Source: DTKY01 sp037440765
GTDB lineage: Bacteria; Acidobacteriota; Terriglobia; Bryobacterales; Bryobacteraceae
Assembly (NCBI GenBank): GCA_037440765.1
Contig: JBBITL010000022.1
Location: forward strand, 1-64,000
Direction: 5' to 3'
Length of the DNA stretch: 64,000 nt
Part shown: piece by piece, positions 8,581 to 17,601 of the stretch
Position numbering within the stretch: position 1 is the first letter of the stretch
Layout of the letters: the number at the start of each line of letters is the position of its first letter
Position numbers and translations under genes: made by a program
The notes under the pieces: model-generated
Database searches by the model: none
The model's input: the letters and a program-made list of their open reading frames with translations, nothing else
Told to the model about the DNA's origin: nothing

Positions 8581-10209
8581 TCAGGCGCCGGGGCGGTGTT
8601 CGACTTCCAGACGGGGCGGGGACGCGCAGCCTGTCGAAACGTGCTTCGCCTGAGGCTTGCCGTGGACGTCGATTTCCGAACGGGACTCGCCGTAGGACGT
8701 GCAGTATATCCCGGGTTCATCCTCCACCGGACACCTGTTTTCGCAGATGCCGCACCCGATGCACAGCGACAGATCCACAACCGGGACTTGAGTCTGAATC
8801 CTTCCTTCCGGCGTCATGACTTCGCTGTCCACCATCGTGATCGCCTTGGGAGAGGTAGGGCATCTGTTCTCGCAGACGCGGCACGGTTCTCCAAGCGAAT
8901 AGGGCAGACATCGATCCCTGCGGACCCAGGCGGCGCCGATCCTGATTTCCTGCTTCTCCTTCACGGCCGTTTCCCGGATTGCTCCGGTCGGGCAGACCTG
9001 GCCGCACAGCACGCAGTCATACTCGCAGCCCCCGATTCGCGGCGCCAGCACCGGCGTCCAGAAAGCCAGCAGGCTCCCTTCGTTAAATGCATATTGCAGT
9101 CCGTTGGTCGGACATACCTTCATGCATTCGCCGCACCTGATGCACTTAGAGAGGAACTCAGGCTCGCTCAGCGCGCCGGGCGGCCGGATCAACTTCCCCG
9201 ACTGGCGCTCCGAGCCGGAAATGCTGAGCAGAGGAGCGGCGGCAATCCCGAGAGCAGAAGCGAGGACGATCTCGCGTCGCGACGGACCCGCCCCGGCAGA
9301 GTTCCCCGCTGGCGCCATCTGAGAACGGACCGCGTCTTGCGGGCACTTGGAGACGCAACTGTAGCAGTGGAAACACTCAGCCTTTTTCCATTGATCGCTG
9401 AGGTGAATGCTCGCCTGTGACGGGCAGTAGTGAGAGCAGAGCCGGCAGCCATTACAGCCGTCGTCGGCGGTCTTCGCTTTGACCAGGTGCCAACGGGCAA
9501 GAACGCCGAGCATGGCGCCGGCCGGACATAAGTACCTGCACCAGAACCGTGGCCGCGCCAGGTTTAATAGAATGACTCCGAGAAAAGCCAGCCCGATCAC
9601 CACCCCCTGCCGGAATGTGGTGTTGATCATCAGGCCCTGAAAGAAGTCCCTCCAGCGCTCGCCGGGGAACGCCGCGCCCGTTTGATGGAGAAGATCTGCC
9701 GCGGCTCCTGCCCAAATGGAGGCTGCTGGAAGAACCGCGGTGGCGAACGAACGGTAAAGGAAGGAGAGCGGATCGAGATACCCGGAAACGTTGAGTGTGA
9801 ACACACCGGCGACGAGGACAAATATAAGGAGCAGGTATTTCCAGCGGAGATGCCGGCCTTTGTCGATCGTGAGCTTGATCCACTTGAGTTTCACGAACAG
9901 GAATGAGAAGAAATGAAGCAAGGACCCCATCGGACATATCCAGCCGCACACATAACGGCCGAACAGGACGGTAACCAGAACGGTGACCAGGGCCAAGCCG
10001 TAGGCCGCCTGGAACGACCGTGATGCCAGCGTGGTCGTCAGTCCAAGCAGAGGATCGAAGTGGAAGAACCTCTCCACCGCGCCGATTGCAGCTTCCCCCC
10101 GCGAGCGCGTCTGTAGCAGCATCACGAAGAAAAGGGCAAAAAACAAGACCTGGCAAAGGATGCGGAGGAGTTGCATCCGGCCCATTGAATGAGATGACTT
10201 GTGTTTCAA
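8581..10209 (-). CDS. NapH-NapG-like fusion: membrane-bound polyferredoxin
   Basis: The 542-residue protein has about five membrane helices in the first 220 residues, with CGWICPMG (after TM2) and CRYLCPAGA, the cysteine motifs of NapH/NosR/CcoG-type quinol-linked proteins. Two ferredoxin clusters follow (CNGCRLCSHYCP, CFHCYSCVSKCP). Then comes an internal twin-arginine-like segment SRREIVLASALGIAAAP and a NapG/MauM-like part with four more cluster motifs (CIRCGECMKVCP, CEYDCVLCGQVCP, CRVCENRCP, CIGCGICENRCP). It reads as NapH joined to NapG in one chain and probably moves electrons from the quinone pool to a periplasmic partner. The gene 31 bases upstream encodes a Tat-type Fe-S protein that could be the acceptor. 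No NapA or NapC is visible. Confidence 0.8.
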   Translation of the reverse strand: MKHKSSHSMGRMQLLRILCQVLFFALFFVMLLQTRSRGEAAIGAVERFFHFDPLLGLTTTLASRSFQAAYGLALVTVLVTVLFGRYVCGWICPMGSLLHFFSFLFVKLKWIKLTIDKGRHLRWKYLLLIFVLVAGVFTLNVSGYLDPLSFLYRSFATAVLPAASIWAGAAADLLHQTGAAFPGERWRDFFQGLMINTTFRQGVVIGLAFLGVILLNLARPRFWCRYLCPAGAMLGVLARWHLVKAKTADDGCNGCRLCSHYCPSQASIHLSDQWKKAECFHCYSCVSKCPQDAVRSQMAPAGNSAGAGPSRREIVLASALGIAAAPLLSISGSERQSGKLIRPPGALSEPEFLSKCIRCGECMKVCPTNGLQYAFNEGSLLAFWTPVLAPRIGGCEYDCVLCGQVCPTGAIRETAVKEKQEIRIGAAWVRRDRCLPYSLGEPCRVCENRCPTSPKAITMVDSEVMTPEGRIQTQVPVVDLSLCIGCGICENRCPVEDEPGIYCTSYGESRSEIDVHGKPQAKHVSTGCASPPRLEVEHRPGA

Positions 10210-10240
10210 GACGCCTCGGATCCGGCGGCTGCGGCCCCGG

Positions 10241-11299
10241 TCATCGCATCAACACGGACAGATTCCTGGTCAGAATCGGAAACACGTCCCTTGACGCAGT
10301 GGCCGGAAAGTTCCTGAGCTTGCGCTGGAGCGATTTCAACAGGGCGTCGTCGCCTAAACCCTTCAATATCTTCCGGGTTTCATCCTCGGTGACGTCCTCC
10401 AGCATCCCCGAAAGCCGAGCGTAGGCGAAGTTCTCCGGGCAGGTGTCCTGGCAGGGCATGCAACCCATCAACGCGTTGTGACTGCTGCGTAACATCCAAT
10501 TCGGAAACGCTCCGGGCCCCTCGTTATAGAGCGTGACGCATCTGTCGATGTCTATGGGAAAACGCCCGTCTATGACGGAAGCCGTGGGACAGCCCCGGAT
10601 GCAGCGGTCGCAGCGCCGGCAGTGGCCCAGGAGGTTCAGTTGCGTCCAGCCGTCTTCGGGGAAGGCATGGTCGGTAAGAAATGCGTATAGAAGGTTGCAA
10701 CTCCCCATGCCATCGACGAAGATCAGGCCGTTCTTCCCATAAAGGCCGAGACCGCTACGGGCAGCCAGAAGTTTAAGCGGCACGCTGCCGGAAATGTCGA
10801 CGACCCGGCTTCCCGTGTTCTTGATGATCTCCGTCTGCACGATGCCGCGGAGCTTGGCGGCGTTCATGTCATCCGCGTAGTACTGGGGGGGGACGGCGAG
10901 ACGAATCTGCGCGCCGTCCAAGGTGAACCTCACGTACATGGTCTTCGCGAATGCCGCCACAACAACGGCCGATTTCGCAGTCGGAAAGTCCGCCGGTATC
11001 CTGAAGCCCAACTTCGCCACCTGGTCGCGAAACGCCTTCTCGCGGGTGTAAAGCGGGCTCGCCAGAGCTTTGTCGAACTCCGCCTGAAGCTCCCGGAACC
11101 TGCTTACCGGCAGAGTCTTGTAGCGGTAGGCGGGTATGTCGGAAAGCTCCACGTTCCGGCGCCTGCCCCGGCTGCGCTGGCCTCGAAGCACTTGGGGGAG
11201 TACCAACCCCGCCAACAACGTCTGCCTCAGCAGCTCTCGACGGGGCGTCCCGGGCGCCGTGCTGCACCGGGGTGTGATTCCAACGGCGGGATCTTTCAT
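10241..11299 (-). CDS. Tat-type QueG/reductive-dehalogenase-like double 4Fe-4S protein
   Basis: The 352-residue protein starts at ATG 11299 with an AGGAGGA ribosome site 7 bases upstream. The N-terminus carries TPRRELLRQTLLAGLVLP, a twin-arginine export-like signal. The core resembles epoxyqueuosine reductase (LLAARSGLGLYGKNG) and ends in two 4Fe-4S motifs, CRRCDRCIRGCP and CMPCQDTCP with a preceding Cys. QueG itself is cytoplasmic and has a C-terminal HEAT-like extension, absent here. RdhA reductive dehalogenases are Tat-exported but about 130-200 residues longer. The protein therefore falls between these groups; substrate and corrinoid use are unknown. It is co-transcribed with the NapH-NapG fusion. 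Confidence 0.65.
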   Translation of the reverse strand: MKDPAVGITPRCSTAPGTPRRELLRQTLLAGLVLPQVLRGQRSRGRRRNVELSDIPAYRYKTLPVSRFRELQAEFDKALASPLYTREKAFRDQVAKLGFRIPADFPTAKSAVVVAAFAKTMYVRFTLDGAQIRLAVPPQYYADDMNAAKLRGIVQTEIIKNTGSRVVDISGSVPLKLLAARSGLGLYGKNGLIFVDGMGSCNLLYAFLTDHAFPEDGWTQLNLLGHCRRCDRCIRGCPTASVIDGRFPIDIDRCVTLYNEGPGAFPNWMLRSSHNALMGCMPCQDTCPENFAYARLSGMLEDVTEDETRKILKGLGDDALLKSLQRKLRNFPATASRDVFPILTRNLSVLMR

Positions 11300-11575
11300 G
11301 TACTGTCCTCCTGGTCTCGTTTGAAGTCCTCGCCTTGCCGCACTGCCGGCGCTTCGCCGGGCTGGTATGCAACGGTGCCGCAGGCCGGATGCCGTGATCT
11401 GAGATGTCGACGGAAAGCCTCACCTGCACATGTCGCGGCCCCTGCCACGCCCAGTCCGATCGGCGGTCTCTCCTCAAGTCTCTACTTCAGAGGCGAAAAG
11501 GGTCACCAGGACGTTACACGCCTGCTCAGACGCGTTGACTTGCGGGGAACCGCCGCAGTAGACTGCTGGCCTGAG

Positions 11576-13048
11576 ATGACATCGCACCAGGCAACCACCG
11601 CGGCCTCCATCACCGATCTTCGCGAGGCGCTCGACTTTCTCGCCTCGATCCCGGGCCAACTGGTCTCGACCCGCGAGCCGGTGGACCCGGTGGCGGAGTT
11701 GGCCGGCGTCTACAAACTGGTCGGCGCCGGGCCGCCGTTGGCGCCCCCCACACGCATCGGGCCCGCCATGCTCTTTGAGAACGTCAAGGGCTACGACATG
11801 CCGGTGGTGGTGGGCGTGCTGGCCAGCCGTGAGCGCACGGCCCTGCTGGTCGCGAGCACGATCCAGCGCCTGCCGTTCGATTTGCTGGAGGCTCTGCGCC
11901 ATCCGGTCACTCCGGTCATGGTGCCGGCCGGACGCGCGCCCTGCCAGCAGGTGGTCATCCGCCCTCCCTTCGACTTAAGGACGCTGATCCCCGCGCCGAC
12001 CAACACGCTCGCCGACGCCGGTCCCTACTTCAACATGGGCCTGTTACGGGCCGAGGACCCCGAGACCGGGGAATCCGACGTAACCATCCACCGCCTCTGC
12101 GTGCAGGGTCCGGACCGCCTGAGCGTGTACTTCGTGCCGGGGCGCCACATCGACCAGTTCCGCATCAAGGCCGAGAAGGCCGGCCGGGCGTTGCCGGTTT
12201 CGATAAGCATGGGCTTGGACCCCGCCATCTACCTGGCCTCCTGCTTCGAGCCGCCCACGACCGCTCTCGGCGTGGACGAACTGACCATTGCGGGGGGCTT
12301 GCGCCGCCGCGGTGTGGAACTAACGGAATGCGTTACGGTGGCGGCCAAGGCCATAGCGCGGGCCGAGATCGTTCTGGAAGGCGAGATCCTGCCCGGCGAG
12401 CGCGTGCGCGAGGACGCGCAGACGTTGACAGGACATGCCATGCCCGAGTTCCCCGGCTACCTGGGCGCGGCGCAGCCCGAGCTTCCCGTGATCCGGGTCA
12501 CCGCCGTCACGCACCGCGAGAAGCCCATCTTGCAGACCATCATCGGCCCCGGCGAGGAGCACACCAACCTGGTCGGCATCCCCACCGAGGCCAGTATCCT
12601 GAGGCTGGTAGAGAACAGCATGCCCGGCCGGCTAGTGAACGTCTACTGCCATTCCTCCGGCGGCGGCAAGTACCTGGCGATACTCCAGTTCCGCAAGCGC
12701 GCCCCGAGCGACGAAGGCCGCCAGCGGCAGGCGGCGCTCACGGCGTTCGCAGCGTTCTCCGAACTGAAGCATGTCATCCTGGTGGACGAGGACGTGGACA
12801 TCTTCGATACCAACGACGTACTCTGGGCCATGACCACGCGCTACCAGGGCGACCGCAGCACGGTCTTCATCCCCGGGGTGCGCTGCCATCCGCTGGACCC
12901 GTCGCAATCTCCGGAGTTCAGCCCGTCGATTCCGGCGCCGGGGACCTCGTGCAAGACTGTCTTCGACTGCACGGTTCCCTACGCCATGAAGGAGAAGTTC
13001 CGCCGGGCCGAGTTCCTGCCCGTGGACCTGTCGAGATTCCTCAAGTAA
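11576..13048 (+). CDS. ubiD: UbiD family decarboxylase
   Basis: The protein has 490 residues from ATG 11576; the frame is open further upstream, but that part overlaps the divergent gene and has no family resemblance. Features fit the prenylated-FMN-dependent UbiD family: LREALDFLASIPGQLV at the N-terminus, ATTAASITD before it, GPAMLFENVKG, RPPFDLRTLIPAPTNTL, NMGLLRAEDPETGESDVTIH, HIDQF, PVSISMGLDPAIYLASC and the late VDEDVDIFDTNDVLWAMTTR block with acidic active-site residues. UbiD enzymes (de)carboxylate aromatic or alpha,beta-unsaturated acids. No ubiX-type prenyltransferase is in view, so the cofactor must come from elsewhere, and the substrate need not be the ubiquinone precursor. About 270 bases separate it from the divergent Fe-S gene. 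Confidence 0.85.
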   Translation: MTSHQATTAASITDLREALDFLASIPGQLVSTREPVDPVAELAGVYKLVGAGPPLAPPTRIGPAMLFENVKGYDMPVVVGVLASRERTALLVASTIQRLPFDLLEALRHPVTPVMVPAGRAPCQQVVIRPPFDLRTLIPAPTNTLADAGPYFNMGLLRAEDPETGESDVTIHRLCVQGPDRLSVYFVPGRHIDQFRIKAEKAGRALPVSISMGLDPAIYLASCFEPPTTALGVDELTIAGGLRRRGVELTECVTVAAKAIARAEIVLEGEILPGERVREDAQTLTGHAMPEFPGYLGAAQPELPVIRVTAVTHREKPILQTIIGPGEEHTNLVGIPTEASILRLVENSMPGRLVNVYCHSSGGGKYLAILQFRKRAPSDEGRQRQAALTAFAAFSELKHVILVDEDVDIFDTNDVLWAMTTRYQGDRSTVFIPGVRCHPLDPSQSPEFSPSIPAPGTSCKTVFDCTVPYAMKEKFRRAEFLPVDLSRFLK

Positions 13049-13246
13049 GGGCCCGTCGGCAGCGGGGCGGTTTCTTTACAGGGAGGTGCCCCTCACGGGG
13101 ACAACACTTACGGACGTGGCTTGTATCCAACTGATTCCAGTATCCAAGCGAACGGATCCCGATCTGCTCCTGGAGATGGCATGCCGGGCCGCTCCGCCTC
13201 TTCGCTTTACCGAAGGCGGAGATTCTGCTATCCCGGAAGAGGGCAG

Positions 13247-13837
13247 GTGAAGCTGGCGTTGATCATGGTCGCTCTCAGCCTTCTCGCCCCGGCGGCCGCA
13301 GATGCCGCCGGTGAGCGGGACCGGCGCGATCGCGGGCAGCGCGAGAGACTGGCGGACCTCAGCGAGAAACTGGAACGGCGGCTCAGGTACGCTGAGCCCA
13401 CCGGCGAACAGCGCTGGATGCACAACCAGGCTGCCGCCCTCGTGGAACGGGCCAGGCGCGTTCCGGACGACCGGTACCTGTTCGACCGGGTTGCCGGCGC
13501 AGCCGATGCGCTGCTCAAGGCCAGCGAGCGGGTCTTTCAAGCGCGCCGGGAGGATCAGCGCGACAAGACCGGCCGGGGCGACGCCGCGCGGGCGCTGGAG
13601 AGCGACTACTTCCGTGTGCAGCAGGCGGACTACTTCGCCGCGCAGGCCAAGGAAGCCAACGCGGCCGAGTTCACCATGCTTGCCCGGTCTCTCTACCAGC
13701 AGGCCCGGCGGGCGTACGACGGGGGCCAGTATCGCCGGGCCAAGGCTCTGGCCGACTCCGCCGGCTATGTGGTGCGCGCGCTTGAGGCTCTGGCCCAGGC
13801 CGCTGTCCGAATCCCGGACCCGCCGCGCCTGCCATGA
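13247..13837 (+). CDS. secreted alpha-helical protein of unknown function
   Basis: The protein has 196 residues from GTG 13247, which follows GGAAGAGG by 5 bases and gives a clean signal peptide (VKLALIMVALSLLAPAAADA). The mature part is Arg/Ala/Glu-rich and helical throughout (RERLADLSEKLERRLRYAE, ALLKASERVFQARREDQRDK, FAAQAKEANAAEFTMLARS), like a TPR-less helical bundle. No enzymatic motif is visible. Its stop overlaps the start of the histidine kinase gene by ATGA, so it is co-transcribed and may be the periplasmic input partner or accessory of that sensor. The function is inferred from context only. The 198 bases upstream hold a partial inverted repeat (CCGCCTCTTCG/CGAAGGCGG) but no T-run. 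Confidence 0.6.
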   Translation: MKLALIMVALSLLAPAAADAAGERDRRDRGQRERLADLSEKLERRLRYAEPTGEQRWMHNQAAALVERARRVPDDRYLFDRVAGAADALLKASERVFQARREDQRDKTGRGDAARALESDYFRVQQADYFAAQAKEANAAEFTMLARSLYQQARRAYDGGQYRRAKALADSAGYVVRALEALAQAAVRIPDPPRLP

Positions 13838-15309
13838 GCTTCCCTCTGCGCATACAGTTCTTCATCATTGCTCTGGCCTCCGTGGCGATGCTCAGCCTGG
13901 CCGCCTTTCTCATAATAGATGTCATCTCGCAGACCGAAAGCCAGCGGGTAGAAGACGCGCAGCGGCAGGTGGCGTCGGCCAGCGAGGAACTGCGCCTCCA
14001 ATACGACCAGCGGGAGGCGTTCGTTCCCGAGGATCCGCTGTCACTGCTTCCACCCGAGATGCGGGAGTTGTCGCTGCGGGGCCTCTCTGAGACCGTGCTC
14101 CGCGCTTACCCCTTGGTGCAGGGCGGCTATTTTCTGGTGGACTCGGCAGAGGTGCTGGGCGCATCCGGCGGCCCGCTGACAGCCCAGATGAAGGACCTGA
14201 TCGGCAGAGTGTGCCGCGAGGCGAGCCGGTCGGCGGGAACGGCCGGGCTGGCCATGGAACACGGGTTGGACAGCCTGGTGGCGGCGGCTTCACCGTCGGA
14301 GTTCGGCGTGGCGGTGGCGTGGTCCGTTCGCCAGCTTACCGGGCTCCGTGACCCGGTGGTGCGGCAACGCAGGTGGCTTCTGGCGGGGCTGGTCTTGTCC
14401 GCGCTGCTCGGCATGGCGGCCGTGGTCTCGGTCTGGTACTCCTTGCACGCCGGCGTCGGATCGGTGCGGCGCGGGTTGGCCGCACTCGAGGCTGACTTCC
14501 GGCACCGGCTGCCTGAGGGACGCGGAGACTTCGGACAAATCGCCCGCGCCATCAACCAGATGGCCGGCCGGAGGCTGGCGCTTGAGACCGAACTGCGCCG
14601 CCAGGACCGGTTGGCGGCGCTTGGCCGGGCCGTGGCGGGAGTGGCGCATGAGATCCGTAACCCGTTGAACTCGCTGAAGCTCTCTCTGGAGTTGCTGAGC
14701 CGCCGCCTGGCCAAGGGGACCGCCACAGGGCAGGAGGTGAGCGGGGCTTCCCGTGAGGTGGATCGCCTCGACCGGATCGTCGGACGCCTGCTGGCGTTCG
14801 GGCGGCCCGCGCCGGCCGAGCGGCAGGTCCAGGACCCCATGCCCCTGATCGAACAGGCGGTCCAGATGGTGGGAGAGCAGGCCCGCCGGAAGGATGTGAG
14901 GATTACGGTGGCGCAGCGCTCCGGTTCGCCGCTGGCGGCGGACGTGGACGGGCCGCAGTTGCAGCAGGTCCTCATCAACCTGCTGTTGAACGCCATCGAC
15001 GCCTCGCCGAGCGGCGACAATGTAGAGGTGACTGCGGATTCGAGTTCTGGCTGGATTACCGTCAGGGTGGCCGACCACGGAAGGGGAGTCCCGGAAGAGG
15101 CCAAGCCGCACATCTTCGATGTTTACTTCACGACGAAGCCCGAGGGCGTGGGGCTGGGTTTATCCGTCTCGCGAGAGATCGTGATCAGCCACGGCGGCAC
15201 ACTGGAGTTTTCCTCCGCCCCGGGGCGAACCGAGTTCGTTGTCACAATACCCGCCGCAAGGGGCACGCCCAGTGAAACGGAAAGCGTCGGTACTGATCGC
15301 CGAGGATGA
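13834..15309 (+). CDS. membrane sensor histidine kinase
   Basis: The 491-residue protein has TM1 at about residues 7-30, a periplasmic sensor region of about 150 residues, TM2 at about 188-208 and a HAMP-like linker. The dimerisation/phosphoacceptor box VAGVAHEIRNPLNSLK has its His at residue 272. The ATPase domain shows the N-box LINLLLNAIDAS, G1 VADHGRGVP and G2 GVGLGLSV. Together with the next gene it forms a complete NtrB/AtoS-type two-component pair. The start overlaps the preceding secreted-protein gene (ATGA), and its end overlaps the regulator gene by 38 bases. The signal is unknown; the upstream secreted protein is a candidate. Confidence 0.9.
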   Translation: MSFPLRIQFFIIALASVAMLSLAAFLIIDVISQTESQRVEDAQRQVASASEELRLQYDQREAFVPEDPLSLLPPEMRELSLRGLSETVLRAYPLVQGGYFLVDSAEVLGASGGPLTAQMKDLIGRVCREASRSAGTAGLAMEHGLDSLVAAASPSEFGVAVAWSVRQLTGLRDPVVRQRRWLLAGLVLSALLGMAAVVSVWYSLHAGVGSVRRGLAALEADFRHRLPEGRGDFGQIARAINQMAGRRLALETELRRQDRLAALGRAVAGVAHEIRNPLNSLKLSLELLSRRLAKGTATGQEVSGASREVDRLDRIVGRLLAFGRPAPAERQVQDPMPLIEQAVQMVGEQARRKDVRITVAQRSGSPLAADVDGPQLQQVLINLLLNAIDASPSGDNVEVTADSSSGWITVRVADHGRGVPEEAKPHIFDVYFTTKPEGVGLGLSVSREIVISHGGTLEFSSAPGRTEFVVTIPAARGTPSETESVGTDRRG

Positions 15310-16630
15310 GGCGCAAGCCCGCGGGTCCCTGCGGGCGCTGCTGGAGGATGAGGGATACCGTGTGATGGAGGCCGGCGACGGGCCGGAGGCGCTGGCTGTG
15401 CTCGCCTCCAGCGTCGTAGACGCGGCATTGCTGGACTTCCGGATGCCCGGCAAAGACGGTATCGAGGTTCTGCGCGAGCTGCGCTCTCAGAGTCACCCGC
15501 CGGCGGTGCTGTTGATGACGGCTTACGGATCGAGCTCGGTCGCCATCGAGGCGATGGCGCTCGGAGCCTTCGACTACCTCACCAAGCCCCTGAATTTCGA
15601 CGAAGTGATGATTCAGGTCGAGCGTGCGGTTGAGAACCGGCGCCGCCTGATGGAACTCGAGGCGTACCGCTCCGAGGAGGACTCGGCCCTGGGCGGCGGG
15701 ATGGTCGGCAACTCGCCGGCCATGCGGCGGTTGTACAAGCTGATCGGACAGACCGCTCCCACCGACTCCACGGTCCTGGTCTGCGGCGAGTCAGGCACGG
15801 GGAAGGAACTGGTCGCCCGCGCCATCCACGCGCACAGCCCGCGCTCCGGGCGGCGCATGGTGGTGGTCAACTGCGCCTCCATACCTGAGACGCTGCTGGA
15901 AGCGGAGTTGTTCGGCCACGAGCGCGGCGCGTTCACGGGGGCGACCCAGCGCCGCATCGGCAAATTCGAATACGCCGGCGGCGGCACCATCTTCCTGGAC
16001 GAGGTTGGCGAGCTGTCGCCGGCCACCCAGGGCAAGCTGCTGCGGGTGCTGCAAGAGGGGACGATCGAACGGCTGGGGTCCAACCAGGCGCTGCCGGTCG
16101 ACGCGCGGGTGATCGCCGCCACCAACCGCGACCTCGAGGCGGAGATGCGGAAAGGGGCTTTCCGCGAGGATCTCTTCTACCGCCTGAACGTGGTTTCGCT
16201 GCGCGTCCCCGCACTCAGGGAGAGGATTGACGATCTTCCTGAACTGGCGGCAGTCCTCCTCCGCCGTTGCGCGGCTCGCTTGAGGATTCCCGCGCCCGTT
16301 CTGACCCCTGCCCTCGTGCGGGTGTTGCAGTCGCGGAGCTGGCCGGGCAACGTCAGGGAACTGGAGCACGCGCTGGAACGGGCGCTCATACTCAGCCCGG
16401 GCGGCCTGATAGATGAGGGGTGCCTGGCCGCGGCCCAGCAGCCGGCCGGCGATCCGCTTGACCGCGTCGACCTCGGCGAGGGCTACCACAGGATCATCAG
16501 GCGCGTCGAACGCAGTCTGATCGAGCGCGGACTCGCGCAGGCCGGAGGCAACAGGACACGCGCGGCGGCGCTGCTGCAAATCAACCGCCGCCTGCTGTAT
16601 GACAAGATCAGGGAGTTCGACCTCGGCTGA
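15272..16630 (+). CDS. sigma-54-dependent NtrC-family response regulator
   Basis: The protein has 452 residues from GTG 15272, chosen because the receiver domain begins at once (VLIAEDEAQARGSL). Domains: receiver with phosphoacceptor D55 in AALLDFRMPGKDG; AAA+ domain with Walker A GESGTGKE, the sigma-54 contact loop GAFTGA, Walker B region GGTIFLDEVGEL and an R-finger region; and a C-terminal Fis-type helix-turn-helix (AGGNRTRAAALLQINRRLLY). It would activate sigma-54 promoters when phosphorylated by the upstream kinase. I searched by eye for -24/-12 elements near this operon and found none convincing, so targets are probably elsewhere. Confidence 0.92.
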   Translation: MKRKASVLIAEDEAQARGSLRALLEDEGYRVMEAGDGPEALAVLASSVVDAALLDFRMPGKDGIEVLRELRSQSHPPAVLLMTAYGSSSVAIEAMALGAFDYLTKPLNFDEVMIQVERAVENRRRLMELEAYRSEEDSALGGGMVGNSPAMRRLYKLIGQTAPTDSTVLVCGESGTGKELVARAIHAHSPRSGRRMVVVNCASIPETLLEAELFGHERGAFTGATQRRIGKFEYAGGGTIFLDEVGELSPATQGKLLRVLQEGTIERLGSNQALPVDARVIAATNRDLEAEMRKGAFREDLFYRLNVVSLRVPALRERIDDLPELAAVLLRRCAARLRIPAPVLTPALVRVLQSRSWPGNVRELEHALERALILSPGGLIDEGCLAAAQQPAGDPLDRVDLGEGYHRIIRRVERSLIERGLAQAGGNRTRAAALLQINRRLLYDKIREFDLG

Positions 16631-16660
16631 GGAGCGGGCCGCGGTTCCGCGCCCGGCATC

Positions 16661-16690
16661 GCAGCGAACCGCGAGCTTGAGCGAGCGGAC
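16661..16690. repeat. REP-like dispersed intergenic repeat, copy 1
   Basis: This element lies between the convergent regulator and VWA-like genes. Read on the minus strand it begins GTCCGCTCGCTCAAGCTCGC and continues GGTTCGCTGC. Near-identical elements occur at 33749-33777 and 54227-54255, all outside genes. The short imperfect palindrome and intergenic placement resemble REP elements. Confidence 0.55.
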
Positions 16691-16691
16691 G

Positions 16692-17600
16692 TTAGTGGTA
16701 CCGGCTGCGGTAGTCCAGTTCCCCTGCCGCGGCCGCCTCCAAGGACACGGACAACGGGCCCCGGCTGCCCGATGGCGCCTGGATGTCGACCGCGTAGTGA
16801 GAAACGATCCGGCCGGTCATGTCACGGATCGCTTCCGGTATCTCGGCGTCCGAGCGGCAGAAGACGGCGGCTCCGCCGGTGGTTGAAGCAAGCTGGAGAA
16901 TGCCGCTCTGATAGGCCTCGTCGAGCCGGTCGGTCTTGTAGCTCAGGTGAACCACGAAGACAGGAGCCTGGCTGGCGGCCAGCATCGCGGACAGGCGCGC
17001 GACGCGGTCCCGCACGAGGCCCTCCGGAAACCGGCGGCTCAGATCGCGGTCATCACTCTCGTTGACCACGGGGTTGGAGAAGTCCTCGCGGTAGTTCCTG
17101 ATTTCCGAGTCGGTCACATAGAGCACGGCGACGCGCGCTGGCGAATCCGAGATGATGGAGTCCGCCAGGCCCGAAGCGCCGGTGATGGTCTCCAGCAGCG
17201 CCGGGGCGCCGCTCACCGGGAAGCCGCGGATCGCGCGCGCCATGGCGTGATGATCGTCCGTAGGGTCCAGGAGGACCCTCAGCCCGCCCGGCGCGCGCAG
17301 GATTCCCAGGTGGAGGTTCCGCGGCGCTTTCGAGAAGGCGCTCACGAGTCCTTCCCTCGCGAGTTCTATCTTGTTAAGGTCTCCGACCAGGTCCAGCACC
17401 AGCAGAACCATCAGCGCCTCTCCCGGGCCTTGCAGCCGGACGACCGGGGCCGGTTCACCATTGACGCGGGCGGTCAGCCCGTCCGCCTGTAGCACGCGGT
17501 CTGCCCGCGTCCAGGCCGCCACGCGCAGCGTCCGGGCTTCGATCAGCGCGGGCGCCGCCCCCAGGGCAGCCAGCATCAGACATGTCAGTGCGTTACGCAT
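16692..17600 (-). CDS. secreted VWA-like domain protein (acidobacterial VWFA-related type)
   Basis: The 302-residue protein has a signal peptide (LTCLMLAALGAAPALIEA). Its central fold resembles von Willebrand A domains (LMVLLVLDLVGDLNKIELAR, LHLGILRAPGGLRVLL, RVAVLYVTDSEIRNY, APVFVVHLSY). The metal site is degenerate: VLDLVGD replaces the DxSxS motif, so metal binding is doubtful. A C-terminal beta segment (HYAVDIQAPSGSRGP) looks like the typical acidobacterial VWFA-related tail. It begins one base after the stop of the Oar-like receptor and is certainly co-transcribed with it, suggesting a periplasmic partner. The exact role is unknown. Confidence 0.65.
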   Translation of the reverse strand: MRNALTCLMLAALGAAPALIEARTLRVAAWTRADRVLQADGLTARVNGEPAPVVRLQGPGEALMVLLVLDLVGDLNKIELAREGLVSAFSKAPRNLHLGILRAPGGLRVLLDPTDDHHAMARAIRGFPVSGAPALLETITGASGLADSIISDSPARVAVLYVTDSEIRNYREDFSNPVVNESDDRDLSRRFPEGLVRDRVARLSAMLAASQAPVFVVHLSYKTDRLDEAYQSGILQLASTTGGAAVFCRSDAEIPEAIRDMTGRIVSHYAVDIQAPSGSRGPLSVSLEAAAAGELDYRSRYH

Positions 17601-17601
17601 T

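Noticed and set aside
11300..11575. Upstream part of the UbiD frame (11192-11575) as coding
   Set aside because: It overlaps the divergent Fe-S gene start and ribosome site and lacks UbiD similarity; ATG 11576 begins the family-like sequence.
13049..13246. Sigma-54 promoter upstream of the two-component operon
   Set aside because: TGGCATG occurs near 13178, but no TTGC(A/T) follows at the required spacing.
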